Source of the DNA: a virus
Reading direction: 5' to 3' (one strand)
IMG/VR virus record: IMGVR_UViG_3300019776_000206
Location: 1-55,767 of that record
DNA: 55,767 bases
In this document: positions 47,498-55,166 of the stretch, in pieces
Position numbering within the stretch: position 1 is the stretch's first letter
How the letters are laid out: every line of letters begins with the position of its first letter
Position numbers and translations under genes: made by a program
Notes under the pieces: model-generated
The model's database searches: none
What the model saw: the letters and a program-made list of their open reading frames with translations, nothing else
Told to the model about the DNA's origin: nothing

Positions 47498-47814
47498 GGT
47501 TGCACCTCATTAGGATTGGAGGATAATCCGCGCCATAATTCTTTCTGCCATGTACTTATAGAAGTTTGACCTGCTGCGAATGATAAATCTGCTTTACCCA
47601 GATACCAAATTCCATCTTGAAATCTGCAATAAAGAAGGTTTGAGCCGTCGCCATAATTTCTTTGGTACATTCCATCTCTAACAGGCTTTAAATCCCCGCT
47701 TATCCAATCGGTTAATTGTGGCTCTTGCTTGATTGGCGTGGTCGGGAGATGGGGATATCCCGCAAGGAGTTCACCTACAGAGTCCATTGCTGCTGCTTTT
47801 AGTTTGCTTTCCAT
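47494..47814 (-). CDS. Phage protein of unknown function, 106 aa
   Basis: The C-terminal part DWISGDLKPVRDGMYQRNYGDGSNLLYCRFQDGIWYLGKADLSFAAGQTSISTWQKELWRGL is a single beta module (W......P.r.G.Y.R......y..f.dg.W............S..Q...WRG) found in early phage proteins. The head has the linker word KQEPQ. Function unknown. Confidence 0.64.
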   Translation of the reverse strand: MESKLKAAAMDSVGELLAGYPHLPTTPIKQEPQLTDWISGDLKPVRDGMYQRNYGDGSNLLYCRFQDGIWYLGKADLSFAAGQTSISTWQKELWRGLSSNPNEVQP

Positions 47815-48012
47815 TTATTCCCCCGCCTTTCTAAAATAATCGTGCAGCTTTTGAATGTTGTGAACACTTGGGTTCTTTGTGTCGCCGTTTTGGATTGATC
47901 GAACAATGAAATATTTAATTTCTGTTTCTTCTGCGATTTTATTTAACCGACCTTTATTAGCGTCAAGTTTGCGCTTTACGTACTGGTAAATTGTTTCTAC
48001 TGGCTTATCCAT
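47815..48012 (-). CDS. Cro-like helix-turn-helix regulator, 65 aa
   Basis: TIYQYVKRKLDANKGRLNKIAEETEIKYFIVRSIQNGDTKNPSVHNIQKLHDYF is a minimal XRE-type HTH. It is the first leftward gene beside the divergent control region and so probably acts on the operator-like repeats there. No CI-size partner was found. ATG at 48,012, ribosome site AAAGGA. Confidence 0.72.
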   Translation of the reverse strand: MDKPVETIYQYVKRKLDANKGRLNKIAEETEIKYFIVRSIQNGDTKNPSVHNIQKLHDYFRKAGE

Positions 48013-48050
48013 TTTTAATCCTTTATTGAGTGGGCCCTAACTACACTTAA

Positions 48051-48078
48051 ATTATAGATGAATTAAATAAAAGTGCAA
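48051..48078 (-). promoter_or_regulatory. Leftward early promoter
   Basis: TTGCAC (48,073-48,078), 16 bases, TATAAT (48,051-48,056), about 40 bases before the HTH gene. A dyad (TGCAaCTGT ... ACAGTGCA, about 48,074-48,100) covers the -35 box. Confidence 0.68.
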
Positions 48079-48129
48079 CTGTAAAAAACCAACAGTGCAA
48101 AAATAATTTAAGAAAAGTGTTAAAAGTAC

Positions 48130-48158
48130 TTGCAAATGGTTGGACCCTAAAGTAAAGT
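48130..48158 (+). promoter_or_regulatory. Rightward early promoter
   Basis: TTGCAA (48,130-48,135), 17 bases, TAAAGT (48,153-48,158), 35 bases before the ATG at 48,194. A copy of TGGRCCCTAA lies in the spacer. Confidence 0.55.
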
Positions 48159-48193
48159 AACTACATCAGCAAAACAAAACACCGGAGAAAAAC

Positions 48194-48451
48194 ATGAGCA
48201 AAATTTCTTTTACAGCAAACGAAGTCGAATTAATTACAAAGCGCTTTATTACTGCGTTTGCTAATTGCGAAACCGCGCAACTTCACAACTTTATGGAAGA
48301 TGCGGGATTGGCAGGCGGCGACTTAGACGACATCAGCCAAGCATTAGCGCGTTTATGGGTAATCGATCAAGAATCAGTTTGGGCAGTAGTAGGTGATACG
48401 TTTTACAAAACAATGAAAGCGGCGGCATTGCGCAGCACTTTTGCAGATTAA
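48194..48451 (+). CDS. First rightward early protein, 85 aa
   Basis: GGAGA precedes the ATG. MSKISFTANEVELITKRFITAFANCETAQLHNFMEDAGLAGGDLDDISQALARLWVIDQESVWAVV: helical, with an acidic centre. No family known. As the first early gene it might act on the host or on the switch, but nothing proves this. Confidence 0.62.
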   Translation: MSKISFTANEVELITKRFITAFANCETAQLHNFMEDAGLAGGDLDDISQALARLWVIDQESVWAVVGDTFYKTMKAAALRSTFAD

Positions 48452-48463
48452 TAGGAGATAGAA

Positions 48464-48733
48464 ATGAAAATAACAGCACACGTATGGGTATCGCAAGAAT
48501 TTTGGCAGGAAAATCCTCAATTTATGATTAGCTCGTCTGATTTTTCAGATATGGGTTATGAGTTGGTGTCAAGTCACGAAGTAGAATTTGATGCGCCAGA
48601 AAATTTCAGCAAAGAACAATTCCAATTAAGAAAATTGGCGAAAGAAAAAGAAGCGGCAATTGATGCATTTCACAAAAAGATTGCGCAGATCGAAGACCAG
48701 ATTAAAAAATATCAATGCTTGGAGATGTCATGA
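48464..48733 (+). CDS. Early protein of unknown function, 89 aa
   Basis: Ribosome site AGGAGA. N-terminal half beta-like (ITAHVWVSQEFWQENPQFMISSSDFSDMGYELVSSHEVEF), C-terminal half coiled coil (RKLAKEKEAAIDAFHKKIAQIEDQIKKYQ). Common layout in phage early proteins; function unknown. Confidence 0.62.
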   Translation: MKITAHVWVSQEFWQENPQFMISSSDFSDMGYELVSSHEVEFDAPENFSKEQFQLRKLAKEKEAAIDAFHKKIAQIEDQIKKYQCLEMS

Positions 48734-48942
48734 AAAAATGGACGCAAGCAACAGCATTTATACTAGCCGCGCTCTGTCTAATGTCTTGGATGGATGACGG
48801 CTATGAAGTAAAAGAGATTGCTAATCAAGAGCTAATCGAAGCGCAACAAGCGGCACGTATCGAAGCAGCAGATCGCAAGCTTGAGCGTGATTACTTGATA
48901 GCTAAGGCTGAGTGGATGACTAATGGTAGGGCGATGAAATGA
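48730..48942 (+). CDS. Membrane-anchored small protein, 70 aa
   Basis: I use the ATG at 48,730 (GGAG upstream, ATGA overlap with the previous stop). KKWTQATAFILAALCLMSWMDDGYEV is a signal anchor; the rest is a helical charged tail (IEAQQAARIEAADRKLERDYLIAKAEW). Unknown function. Confidence 0.6.
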   Translation: MKKWTQATAFILAALCLMSWMDDGYEVKEIANQELIEAQQAARIEAADRKLERDYLIAKAEWMTNGRAMK

Positions 48943-49199
48943 GCATAAGTAATCAAGCAATTAAAAGGGAAGTATTTAATGCGGTTGCCGAAACATGCCC
49001 AAAAGTTGATGAAGCATTGAATATGGCTTCTGAATTAATTAAGCAGCAAACTGCTTTGTTGCGAGAAGCATTAACAGAATATGTTGAGCGCGCATTAAAT
49101 GCAGAAGATGAATTATCAACTGCAAATAATACTATTGATGAACTTTATGCAGAAATTCAATCACTTAAAGATGAAATTTCCAATTTAAAAGAGTCATAA
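48939..49199 (+). CDS. Coiled-coil early protein, 86 aa
   Basis: ATGA overlap with the previous gene. Heptad-rich throughout, most clearly in EDELSTANNTIDELYAEIQSLKDEISNL. No family known. Confidence 0.6.
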   Translation: MSISNQAIKREVFNAVAETCPKVDEALNMASELIKQQTALLREALTEYVERALNAEDELSTANNTIDELYAEIQSLKDEISNLKES

Positions 49200-49200
49200 A

Positions 49201-49305
49201 ATGAGCTATCAAATCCCCCGCAAGACAAAACTAAAATGGTTTATCGAAGACTGCAAATGGGCTTTGATAAAATTTAAACGTAACCTTAGAAGGCTTTTCA
49301 AATGA
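49201..49305 (+). CDS. Basic microprotein, 34 aa
   Basis: ATG at 49,201 is one base after the upstream stop; TGA overlaps the next ATG (ATGA). Product MSYQIPRKTKLKWFIEDCKWALIKF followed by KRNLRRLFK: strongly basic, likely one amphipathic helix. Tight packing supports it. Confidence 0.5.
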   Translation: MSYQIPRKTKLKWFIEDCKWALIKFKRNLRRLFK

Positions 49306-49553
49306 GCAATTGGAATGATATTGAAACCGCGCCCCGCGACGGGACATGGATTTTACTTTTTTTCCCTCATGCAGATTTAGTTATTCGAGGGTGCTGGGAA
49401 TTTCAAGGCGAAGCAGATTGGGAATCAGGAATTGAAGATTGGCAAGATTGGTGTACTGATAATGATGTAGTTCTTCAAGAAGACCCATCATATGCACCAA
49501 CTCATTGGATGCCATTGATTGAACCGCCTAAAATTGAGAAACATCATGAGTAG
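49302..49553 (+). CDS. DUF551-type protein, 83 aa
   Basis: WNDIETAPRDGTWILLFFPHADLVIRGCWEF...YAPTHWMPLIEPPKI fits DUF551 (W..I.taP.dG..iL......W......PTHWMPLPePP). A second DUF551-like module ends the 54,126 product. Very common in phage early blocks; function unknown. Confidence 0.75.
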   Translation: MSNWNDIETAPRDGTWILLFFPHADLVIRGCWEFQGEADWESGIEDWQDWCTDNDVVLQEDPSYAPTHWMPLIEPPKIEKHHE

Positions 49554-49755
49554 AATCAAATCACACATCTTTGATAGTTTAGTTGGCGATATCAAAGATG
49601 GTACTGCAAGCCAACAAATTGAATACGATCAACTACTAGGAAAAGACGATGGAAACGAAGAAAGTGTACCAAGCAATAAACGAAGTTGCTTCGGAATTGG
49701 CTCAAATGGGAATTGCGAAGAACTCCAAAAACCAGATGCAGGGATTCAATTTTAG
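49546..49755 (+). CDS. Small protein overlapping the ERF gene, 69 aa
   Basis: ATG at 49,546 overlaps the previous stop region. MSRIKSHIFDSLVGDIKDGTASQQIEYDQLLGKDDGNEES looks like a real phage protein up to about residue 37; the last ~30 residues lie in another frame of erf and lack that look. A lost stop or frameshift near 49,655 is possible. Confidence 0.45.
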   Translation: MSRIKSHIFDSLVGDIKDGTASQQIEYDQLLGKDDGNEESVPSNKRSCFGIGSNGNCEELQKPDAGIQF

Positions 49756-50272
49756 GGGCATTGACGCGGTTTATAACGCACTTGCGCCATTACTAGCCAA
49801 GCATAAGCTTGCAATCCTTCCACGATGCACTGAGCGGGTTTGCGTAGAGCGAACTAACGCCAAAGGAACAGCGCTATTTTACGTGACTATCAAAGCTGAT
49901 TTTGATTTTGTCGGTATTGATGGAAGCATTCACACGGTTTCAACTTATGGCGAGGCAATGGATAGCGGTGACAAAGCGACTAACAAAGCAATGTCAGCAG
50001 CTTACAAGTATGCAGCGTTTCAAGCATTCTGCATTCCTACAGAGGAAACCGCAATTGATGCTGATAGCGAAACGCACGAGGTTGTCAAACCTATTTTGTC
50101 CGATAGCCAATGTGCAGACTTATTAACCGCCATTAACGAGGCTCAAGACGTTAAGCCAATTGGCGCAATGCTTAAATCAGCGGTAACGCAAGGCGCAACA
50201 GAAAAGCAACTTAACGAATTACGCACTGCTGCCACAGCACGTAAAACACAATTATTAGGAGGTCAAGCATGA
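49649..50272 (+). CDS. erf: ERF-family single-strand annealing protein, 207 aa
   Basis: VYQAINEVASELAQMGIAKNSKNQMQGFNFRGIDAVYNALAPLLAKHKLAILPRC...GTALFYVTIKADFDFVGIDGSIHTVSTYGEAMDSGDKATNKAMSAAYKYAAFQAFCIPTE is the ERF core (P22 Erf group). It anneals ssDNA in recombination-dependent replication. Followed by SSB in the same unit (ATGA), the expected partner. Confidence 0.9.
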   Translation: METKKVYQAINEVASELAQMGIAKNSKNQMQGFNFRGIDAVYNALAPLLAKHKLAILPRCTERVCVERTNAKGTALFYVTIKADFDFVGIDGSIHTVSTYGEAMDSGDKATNKAMSAAYKYAAFQAFCIPTEETAIDADSETHEVVKPILSDSQCADLLTAINEAQDVKPIGAMLKSAVTQGATEKQLNELRTAATARKTQLLGGQA

Positions 50273-50670
50273 ATGTAATATGCGTAAGCGGTCAACTTGG
50301 ACGCGATTCTGAAATCAAGTATTTATCAAATGGTGATGCCGTTTGTAATTTCTCTGTTGCAGATTCTCAAGGCAAAGACAAGCATACAATCTGGTGGAAT
50401 TGCCAGCTATTCGGGAAACGTGCAGAGTCATTGAGTAAGTATCTCATGAAGGGGCAATCTGTAACGGTATCAGGCACATTGTCTGAGCGCGAATGGACAG
50501 ACAAAGACGGCAACAAACGCAAGCAGATGGATTTGCGCGTTAATGATGTCGCGCTGCAAGGTGGTCAGCGCCAATCTAGTGATTCTCCGCAAGAGTCGTC
50601 ACAACGTCAACAGCCAAGGCAACGAGCGACATTGCCAGATGATGGCTTACAAGACGACATTCCATTTTAA
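50269..50670 (+). CDS. ssb: Single-stranded DNA-binding protein, 133 aa
   Basis: OB fold: MNVICVSGQLGRDSEIKYLSNGDAVCNFSVADSQ...TIWWNCQLFGKRAESLSKYLMKGQSVTVSGTLSEREWTDKDG. A Gln/Ser-rich linker and the acidic tip DDGLQDDIPF follow, as in bacterial SSB. It coats ssDNA and recruits partners such as NinB and Erf. Confidence 0.92.
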   Translation: MNVICVSGQLGRDSEIKYLSNGDAVCNFSVADSQGKDKHTIWWNCQLFGKRAESLSKYLMKGQSVTVSGTLSEREWTDKDGNKRKQMDLRVNDVALQGGQRQSSDSPQESSQRQQPRQRATLPDDGLQDDIPF

Positions 50671-50710
50671 CTAATCATAGGATTGCGGTAGAAATACCGC
50701 ATTAACACAC

Positions 50711-51463
50711 ATGAATATTTTTATCGACATCGAAACCATACCTGCACAAAATCCAGAAGTAAAAAATGAGTTTTTGAAATTGGCGCAAGAAAACATCAAA
50801 GCACCGTCAACGCTCACAAAAGAACAAGCCGCTATCGATCTTGGCATGACCGACAAAGACGAAATCAAGTTCACTAGCAAAGATTCGATGATTGCCAAGT
50901 GGGTAGAGAAAAAAGGCGCAGAAGCCGCCATTCTTGCAGCAGATGAATCATGGCGCAAAACATCTTTCGACGGCGCATTAGGGCATATTTGCGTTATTGG
51001 ATGGGCTATTGATGATGAGCCTACACAATCAATTTCTTGCGGCATTGCTGATATACGCACAGAAAATATTATGCTTGAGACATTTTCAAACATCATCAAT
51101 AAATTATGCGCAGAACGTCCAAATGAACGGCTTCGGTTTGTCGGACATAATTTGATAGAGTTTGACTTACAGTTCCTATTTCGTCGTCACGTTGTTTTAA
51201 ATGTCAAGCCATCACCATTTATCCCATTCAATGCTAAACCTTGGGATGATTCAGTCTATGACACAATGCAAAAATGGGGCGGTCAGCGCGGCAATAGCTT
51301 GGATAAGATAACTAAGGCTTGCGGGATTGAAGGCAAAGGCGATATTGATGGATCGATGGTCTGGGACTATGTTCGTGATGGACGTATTATTGAAGTTGCC
51401 GAGTATTGCCAGCATGACGTAGAAATTACGCGCAACCTTTACAAACGGATGACTTTTGCATGA
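50711..51463 (+). CDS. DnaQ-like 3'-5' exonuclease, 250 aa
   Basis: IFIDIETIPAQ (ExoI: D-x-E), ..FVGHNLIEFDLQFLFRRH (ExoII: NxxxFD), and EYCQHDVEITRNLYKRM (ExoIII: YxxxD-type) give the DEDD metal site. This is the PolB exo2-type family found in phages next to recombination genes. Likely supplies single strands for Erf or trims ends. Confidence 0.84.
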   Translation: MNIFIDIETIPAQNPEVKNEFLKLAQENIKAPSTLTKEQAAIDLGMTDKDEIKFTSKDSMIAKWVEKKGAEAAILAADESWRKTSFDGALGHICVIGWAIDDEPTQSISCGIADIRTENIMLETFSNIINKLCAERPNERLRFVGHNLIEFDLQFLFRRHVVLNVKPSPFIPFNAKPWDDSVYDTMQKWGGQRGNSLDKITKACGIEGKGDIDGSMVWDYVRDGRIIEVAEYCQHDVEITRNLYKRMTFA

Positions 51464-51630
51464 CCGAAGTACCAAAAGATAGAATAATCGAGCTATACGA
51501 AAAACTGTACTGTCTGCACGATAACGATGCAAAGCGTATAGCTCAAATTCACCGAATAACTGGATCTGATTTCAAATCGGTAACATCAACAATCGCAGAG
51601 TATCAAGAGGCTAACAATGAACGCTTTTGA
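51460..51630 (+). CDS. Small HTH-like protein, 56 aa
   Basis: ATG at 51,460 overlaps the previous TGA (ATGA); the TGA at 51,628-51,630 lies 14 bases inside the next gene. Product MTEVPKDRIIELYEKLYCLHDNDAKRIAQIHRITGSDFKSVTSTIAEY is helical with an HTH-like centre. Function unknown. Confidence 0.58.
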   Translation: MTEVPKDRIIELYEKLYCLHDNDAKRIAQIHRITGSDFKSVTSTIAEYQEANNERF

Positions 51631-51955
51631 CGTATTAGAATTTCTAAAAGCTAACCAAGACAAGAAATATAAGTCGTATGTCTTGGCGCAAAAATTTAAC
51701 GTATCGACTCAAACTATGACCATGACATTGATTGCGCTAGGCGATCAAATCCAAAGCGAAATAAGCGGTAAAAGCCGCGACTTTTGGGTTATGAGCGATG
51801 AGGTACGAAAGCAGCGACAGGAACGGCAAGATCAAATGCAGGCGCAGATTGACAAGCGTAAAAGTGTATATCAACTACCGCAAGCAACCGCCGATGCACT
51901 AGCGCGAGCGCGTGAAGGCCGTGATCCTGATTTTGGCTACATTACTATTTCGTGA
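51617..51955 (+). CDS. Winged-helix-like phage protein, 112 aa
   Basis: FDVLEFLKANQDKKYKSYVLAQKFNVSTQTMTMTLIALGDQIQSEISGKSRDFWVM is helix-HTH-wing; then a charged coil (RKQRQERQDQMQAQIDKRK) and REGRDPDFGYITIS. Overlaps the previous gene by 14 bases. Possibly a regulator. Confidence 0.64.
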   Translation: MNAFDVLEFLKANQDKKYKSYVLAQKFNVSTQTMTMTLIALGDQIQSEISGKSRDFWVMSDEVRKQRQERQDQMQAQIDKRKSVYQLPQATADALARAREGRDPDFGYITIS

Positions 51956-51962
51956 GGAATAT

Positions 51963-52307
51963 ATGCATAAAGATAACGCAAAAGACTATTTGCCGCTTGT
52001 GCAGGCATTGGCAGAGGGTAAGGCGATTCAAAGAGTTCGCAGTGATGGAACGACGTTCGGCACAGAATGGGTTGATGTTGACGATATTGATGTGAACTTA
52101 CCTAGCTCATGCTATCGAATCAAGCAAGCGCAAAAAAAGCAATCATGCCGAATGTTTTTAGCTAAAAGCATAACAGCAAAAACAGGCGAGCCGCTTTATA
52201 CCGCCATAGCATCAAATAGTAATGTGATGGGGATGGTTAATCCTGAATCATCGCCTATTTTCGTGCGATGGCTAACAGATGTCATTGAATACGAAATCCC
52301 AGAATGA
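51963..52307 (+). CDS. Phage protein of unknown function, 114 aa
   Basis: TGAGGAATAT places the start at 51,963. YLPLVQALAEGKAIQRVRSDGTTFGTEWVDVDDIDVNLPSSCYRIK is a common phage module (l..al..Gk.iq........W......yriK). C-terminal half unknown. Confidence 0.66.
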   Translation: MHKDNAKDYLPLVQALAEGKAIQRVRSDGTTFGTEWVDVDDIDVNLPSSCYRIKQAQKKQSCRMFLAKSITAKTGEPLYTAIASNSNVMGMVNPESSPIFVRWLTDVIEYEIPE

Positions 52308-52387
52308 CAGAACTTAGCAGATCAGAATATTGGCAGATAGTTTGGCGATTGCGCGAGAATAAAAAGGCAGAAAATGAAAGTAGCTAG
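52304..52387 (+). CDS. Microprotein, 27 aa
   Basis: ATG overlaps the previous TGA (ATGA). MTELSRSEYWQIVWRLREN recurs in phages as a very short gene. Its tail holds the ribosome site (AAGGCAG) of the next gene, with a 14-base overlap. Confidence 0.5.
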   Translation: MTELSRSEYWQIVWRLRENKKAENESS

Positions 52388-52589
52388 GCGAAAAAAGCAC
52401 GTGCAAAATATATGTGAAATGCAGGCAAATTTTCTTGTTAAAATTGGGATAAAGGCGCGTATTGATGCGGCGACCATGATGGGATTGCTAGAAAATTCCA
52501 TTTGGCAAGCAAATTTAAATTATTCAAATACATCATTTGCTTTTAAGCTAATTACGCAAAAAACAAAAATCATTCACGTTCCTGATTAA
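52374..52589 (+). CDS. Basic phage protein, 71 aa
   Basis: KVARRKKHVQNICEMQANFLVKIGIKARIDAATMMGLLENSIWQANLNYSNTSFAF: helical, basic head. Unknown function. Last gene before a 160-base gap with hairpins. Confidence 0.58.
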   Translation: MKVARRKKHVQNICEMQANFLVKIGIKARIDAATMMGLLENSIWQANLNYSNTSFAFKLITQKTKIIHVPD

Positions 52590-52612
52590 TTTAAAGCGGT
52601 TCCTCTAGGGGC

Positions 52613-52725
52613 AAGCGTATTTAATAGCCACGCTTAGCAAGATCGGTAATCAGTAACCCGATGCCGCAAATTTACAACAGATACAAAATAATGCTTGATA
52701 ATTCTATGGCTATGGCGATAGAATT
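52613..52725. repeat. Three hairpins in an intergenic gap
   Basis: Stems AAGCGT/ACGCTT (52,613-52,635), ATCGG/CCGAT (52,642-52,662) and AATTCTAT/ATAGAATT (52,700-52,725, 8 bp). None has a U-run. No gene fits the gap 52,590-52,752. Could be a control RNA or protein-binding region for the downstream RHH gene. Confidence 0.5.
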
Positions 52726-52752
52726 GCTCATCTTAACTAACAAAACAAAATC

Positions 52753-52923
52753 ATGAAACCAAAAACAAAAAATCCAGTAGGCGCACCAAAGCAGTTAAAA
52801 GACGGTCGCGCGGCGCATGTTTGGCTTGATAGCGCAACATTGAACAAAGCGGAAAAGATCGGCGGCGGATCAATTAGTTCAGGCATTCGATTAGCGGTAG
52901 GCGCGTATGAAAAAGCGAAGTAA
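52753..52923 (+). CDS. Ribbon-helix-helix-like small protein, 56 aa
   Basis: KPKTKNPVGAPKQLKDGRAAHVWLDSATLNKAEKIGGGSISSGIRLAVGAYEKAK resembles the 28,876 product (INMYLQPDDIEKAKAIGDGNASEGVRLALKAY): a basic arm, one strand, two helices with G.. S.GIR.A. So the phage has two RHH-like proteins, one early and one by the late promoter. Ribosome site is weak. Confidence 0.62.
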   Translation: MKPKTKNPVGAPKQLKDGRAAHVWLDSATLNKAEKIGGGSISSGIRLAVGAYEKAK

Positions 52924-53371
52924 TCGCGTAGTGCGTGAAATAAAGATCCCAAAGATCATACCTTTTGTTTCCGCAATTGATGCTTATCCAGAATTAGTCC
53001 TTGAGTTGCATTTGAAATTATTGGCGGCAACAAATGAGCCTAGCATTGATACCATTAACCAATTAAGCAAAGAGTTATGCATTATTGCTGGTTCAATGTC
53101 GATCAGTAACAAAGGCGAGCCAATTAAAGGAAAGCGGGATTTGTCCTCCCTTGCAATACAAAGCGCAATCAATGTTATTGAGTCGATTACAGAACGGCAC
53201 GATAGGACAGGAAAAGTATTTGTAAGTGATCTTGATAAGAAAAGTTTGATTGCCGCCGCGAATGGATTAGATAAAGTTTTATCTCGGGTAAGTAAATTTT
53301 CTTATGAAATTGCGGCGCTAGAAGTTGAAGGATATATTCGACCAAGCAATCTTGGAAATGCTAAAAAATGA
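52907..53371 (+). CDS. Phage protein of unknown function, 154 aa
   Basis: Overlaps the RHH gene by 17 bases. Helical; IDTINQLSKELCIIAGSMSISNKGEPIKGKRDLSSLAIQSAINVIESITERHDRTGKVFVSDLDKKSLIAAANGLDKVL. The alternation of SNKGEPIKGKRD and long helices fits a phage early family I know only as hypothetical. Confidence 0.64.
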   Translation: MKKRSNRVVREIKIPKIIPFVSAIDAYPELVLELHLKLLAATNEPSIDTINQLSKELCIIAGSMSISNKGEPIKGKRDLSSLAIQSAINVIESITERHDRTGKVFVSDLDKKSLIAAANGLDKVLSRVSKFSYEIAALEVEGYIRPSNLGNAKK

Positions 53372-53643
53372 CCCGCAAATCCGAAGAAACAAAAGAGATA
53401 GAGTCAAAAATATCTCAAGCAATGCAAATCGGTAGGCAACTAGCCGCATTTGAAATATCAAATGAAATTGGCGTGTCGGTCAAGAAAGTTGGAAGCATTT
53501 TAGGAAACATGATTAAAGCGGGAGTAATGCACAATGTAGGATGTAAAAAAGGTCATCTAAATAAAATGGTCAATATCTACTGCGTGAATAAAACTCAAAA
53601 GACCGTTACAAAACAAACGTGGTTTTCGATGATAGGGGAATGA
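53368..53643 (+). CDS. Winged-helix-like phage protein, 91 aa
   Basis: ISQAMQIGRQLAAFEISNEIGVSVKKVGSILGNMIKAGVMHNVGCKKGHLNKMVNIYCV: HTH with wing. Tail KQTWFSMIGE is like the 36,660 product tail QQNWFSPLMQ. ATGA overlap with previous gene. Likely DNA binding. Confidence 0.65.
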   Translation: MTRKSEETKEIESKISQAMQIGRQLAAFEISNEIGVSVKKVGSILGNMIKAGVMHNVGCKKGHLNKMVNIYCVNKTQKTVTKQTWFSMIGE

Positions 53644-53644
53644 T

Positions 53645-53926
53645 ATGGAATACATGGAAAGTATGATGAATAATCGTCTTGAAGCATCAATGAGCGAATA
53701 CGAGCAAATGACGGATCGCATCAAAGAGCTAGAGATCCAGCTAGCAGAGGCAAAGAAAGATCAGGCGCGGTATCAGTGGCTATTAAAACAGTTCAAGATG
53801 GTTTCGCCAGACATGGGAGGAAATCATACTTACCAATTGCCATATAGAGCGCACACACTTAGAGGTGGCGATGTTAGCTCGATTATTGACGCAGCTATAG
53901 CATCTATTCAGGAGACAGGGAAATGA
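53645..53926 (+). CDS. Coiled-coil phage protein, 93 aa
   Basis: YEQMTDRIKELEIQLAEAKKDQARYQWLLKQFKMV is a coiled coil followed by DARYRWL-type motif; the end GGDVSSIIDAAIASIQET matches the common phage ending (iD.aId.aI......). Short early protein family, function unknown. Confidence 0.66.
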   Translation: MEYMESMMNNRLEASMSEYEQMTDRIKELEIQLAEAKKDQARYQWLLKQFKMVSPDMGGNHTYQLPYRAHTLRGGDVSSIIDAAIASIQETGK

Positions 53927-54129
53927 AAAAATTAGAAATCACGCCTGCATGCTGGTTTGAAGTTAGTGTTTTTACAGACTATCCGAACGATGTAAGCATC
54001 AATTATATCGAGCACAGCTCAGATCATTGGCACAGCGACAAAGAGACAAACATTGATATTACTAAAGAAAAAGCAGCAGAGATTATTGAATTTTTGCAGA
54101 AGGCTTTTGACAAGGAGAACCAGCAATGA
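53923..54129 (+). CDS. Small phage protein, 68 aa
   Basis: KKLEITPACWFEVSVFTDYPNDVSINYIEHSSDHWHSDKETNIDITKEKAAEIIEFLQ is one beta sheet plus a helix. Overlaps both neighbours by 4 bases. No known family. Confidence 0.6.
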   Translation: MKKLEITPACWFEVSVFTDYPNDVSINYIEHSSDHWHSDKETNIDITKEKAAEIIEFLQKAFDKENQQ

Positions 54130-55166
54130 AAGAGATAACAACGGAAGATATTGACGTTGAATTTTTGAAAGAATGCGCAGATGAAAACGGACATTGCGTA
54201 CTGAAGAATGACGTAACTTTTGCAATTGGTTATAAGTCAGGCTACCAAGCAGCACTATCAGCAGTGCCAGCACAAGAGCCAAAGGGAAGGAATCAGCATG
54301 GTCTAGATGCAAGATACTTTCATGGAAAACTTTCGCTGATCTTGCGCGATATTGAAAACTACAAGCCAGAGGAAATGTATCGAGAGCTTTCTCGATTGGC
54401 TGATGTTCTTTCTACATTGCCAGCACCAACAATGAGCCAGTTTGCGAACAAAGCAGATTATGAAGCTGCTATTGCTCAACAGCCAGCACAAGAGCCAGTG
54501 AAGCAAGAGCCGTGTAAAACCTGTGGCGGTAAAGGGTGGTTCTATAAAAGGGATGGCGAGTCCTATGAGTGTGATGCTTGTTTTGATCAACAGCCAGCAC
54601 AAGAGCCTGTTAAGGCAATCCCTATAGGCTTTGACTACCTAGATAGCGGCCAGTTAGTTGCCACATACGCTGTGCCTGTGAGAGATAAAGGCCATCCGAA
54701 TCTATACACGGCACCACCCGCACAAAAGCCAGTGAAACCGACAGAACAGCAAATTCTTGCGGCAGCAGAAAAGGCGGGGCTTTGGCCTAACACTGTTTAT
54801 ACGTGGCTTCCAGCATTTCACCGCTATCACGCAGAGCTTGCAAAGCTTAATCAAGAGCCAGTGAAGCAAGTGAGCTGGCTGCCGATAGAAACAGCACCAA
54901 AGGGCAAGAAGATCATTGTCAGCTATAAGAATGCTTGCGGAAAAGACAGGACTGTTTTTGCAAAGTACATCGAGAAATTCACAGAAGAATCATCGTGCGA
55001 TAGCGAAATGGACGAATACGACGAGAAAACAGACACATACTACTTGAAAGAAGGTTGGGTAGAGCTGATTGACAATTGGGATGAATTCTCTAGCGTCTAT
55101 TTTGATTCGAAAAATGTGGTTACAGGCTGGATGCCAGCACCACCAGTTAAAGAGGTGACGGAATGA
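54126..55166 (+). CDS. Mosaic early protein with QEPVKQEP linkers and CxxCxxxG motif, 346 aa
   Basis: Modules: ELKECADENGHCVLKNDVTFAIGYKSGY at the head; QQPAQEPVKQEPCKTCGGKGWFYKRDGESYECDACFDQ, a DnaJ-like zinc motif (CxxCGGKG ... CxxC); repeated linkers QQPAQEPVK; PTEQQILAAAEKAGLWPN helical module; and a C-terminal DUF551-like module WLPIETAPKGKKIIVSY...VVTGWMPAPP. Linker DNA is identical over 36 bases to part of the 29,348 gene. It is a product of module shuffling; function unknown. Confidence 0.7.
   Translation: MKEITTEDIDVEFLKECADENGHCVLKNDVTFAIGYKSGYQAALSAVPAQEPKGRNQHGLDARYFHGKLSLILRDIENYKPEEMYRELSRLADVLSTLPAPTMSQFANKADYEAAIAQQPAQEPVKQEPCKTCGGKGWFYKRDGESYECDACFDQQPAQEPVKAIPIGFDYLDSGQLVATYAVPVRDKGHPNLYTAPPAQKPVKPTEQQILAAAEKAGLWPNTVYTWLPAFHRYHAELAKLNQEPVKQVSWLPIETAPKGKKIIVSYKNACGKDRTVFAKYIEKFTEESSCDSEMDEYDEKTDTYYLKEGWVELIDNWDEFSSVYFDSKNVVTGWMPAPPVKEVTE

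Larger units (their letters stand above)
48031..48158. promoter_or_regulatory. Operator-like repeats in the divergent region
   Basis: TGGRCCCTAA occurs at 48,031-48,040 and 48,141-48,150, each followed by CTACA within a few bases, and AGTGCAA occurs twice (48,072-48,078, and near 48,092). One copy lies inside each promoter area. They are candidate binding sites of the 65-residue HTH protein. Confidence 0.5.
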
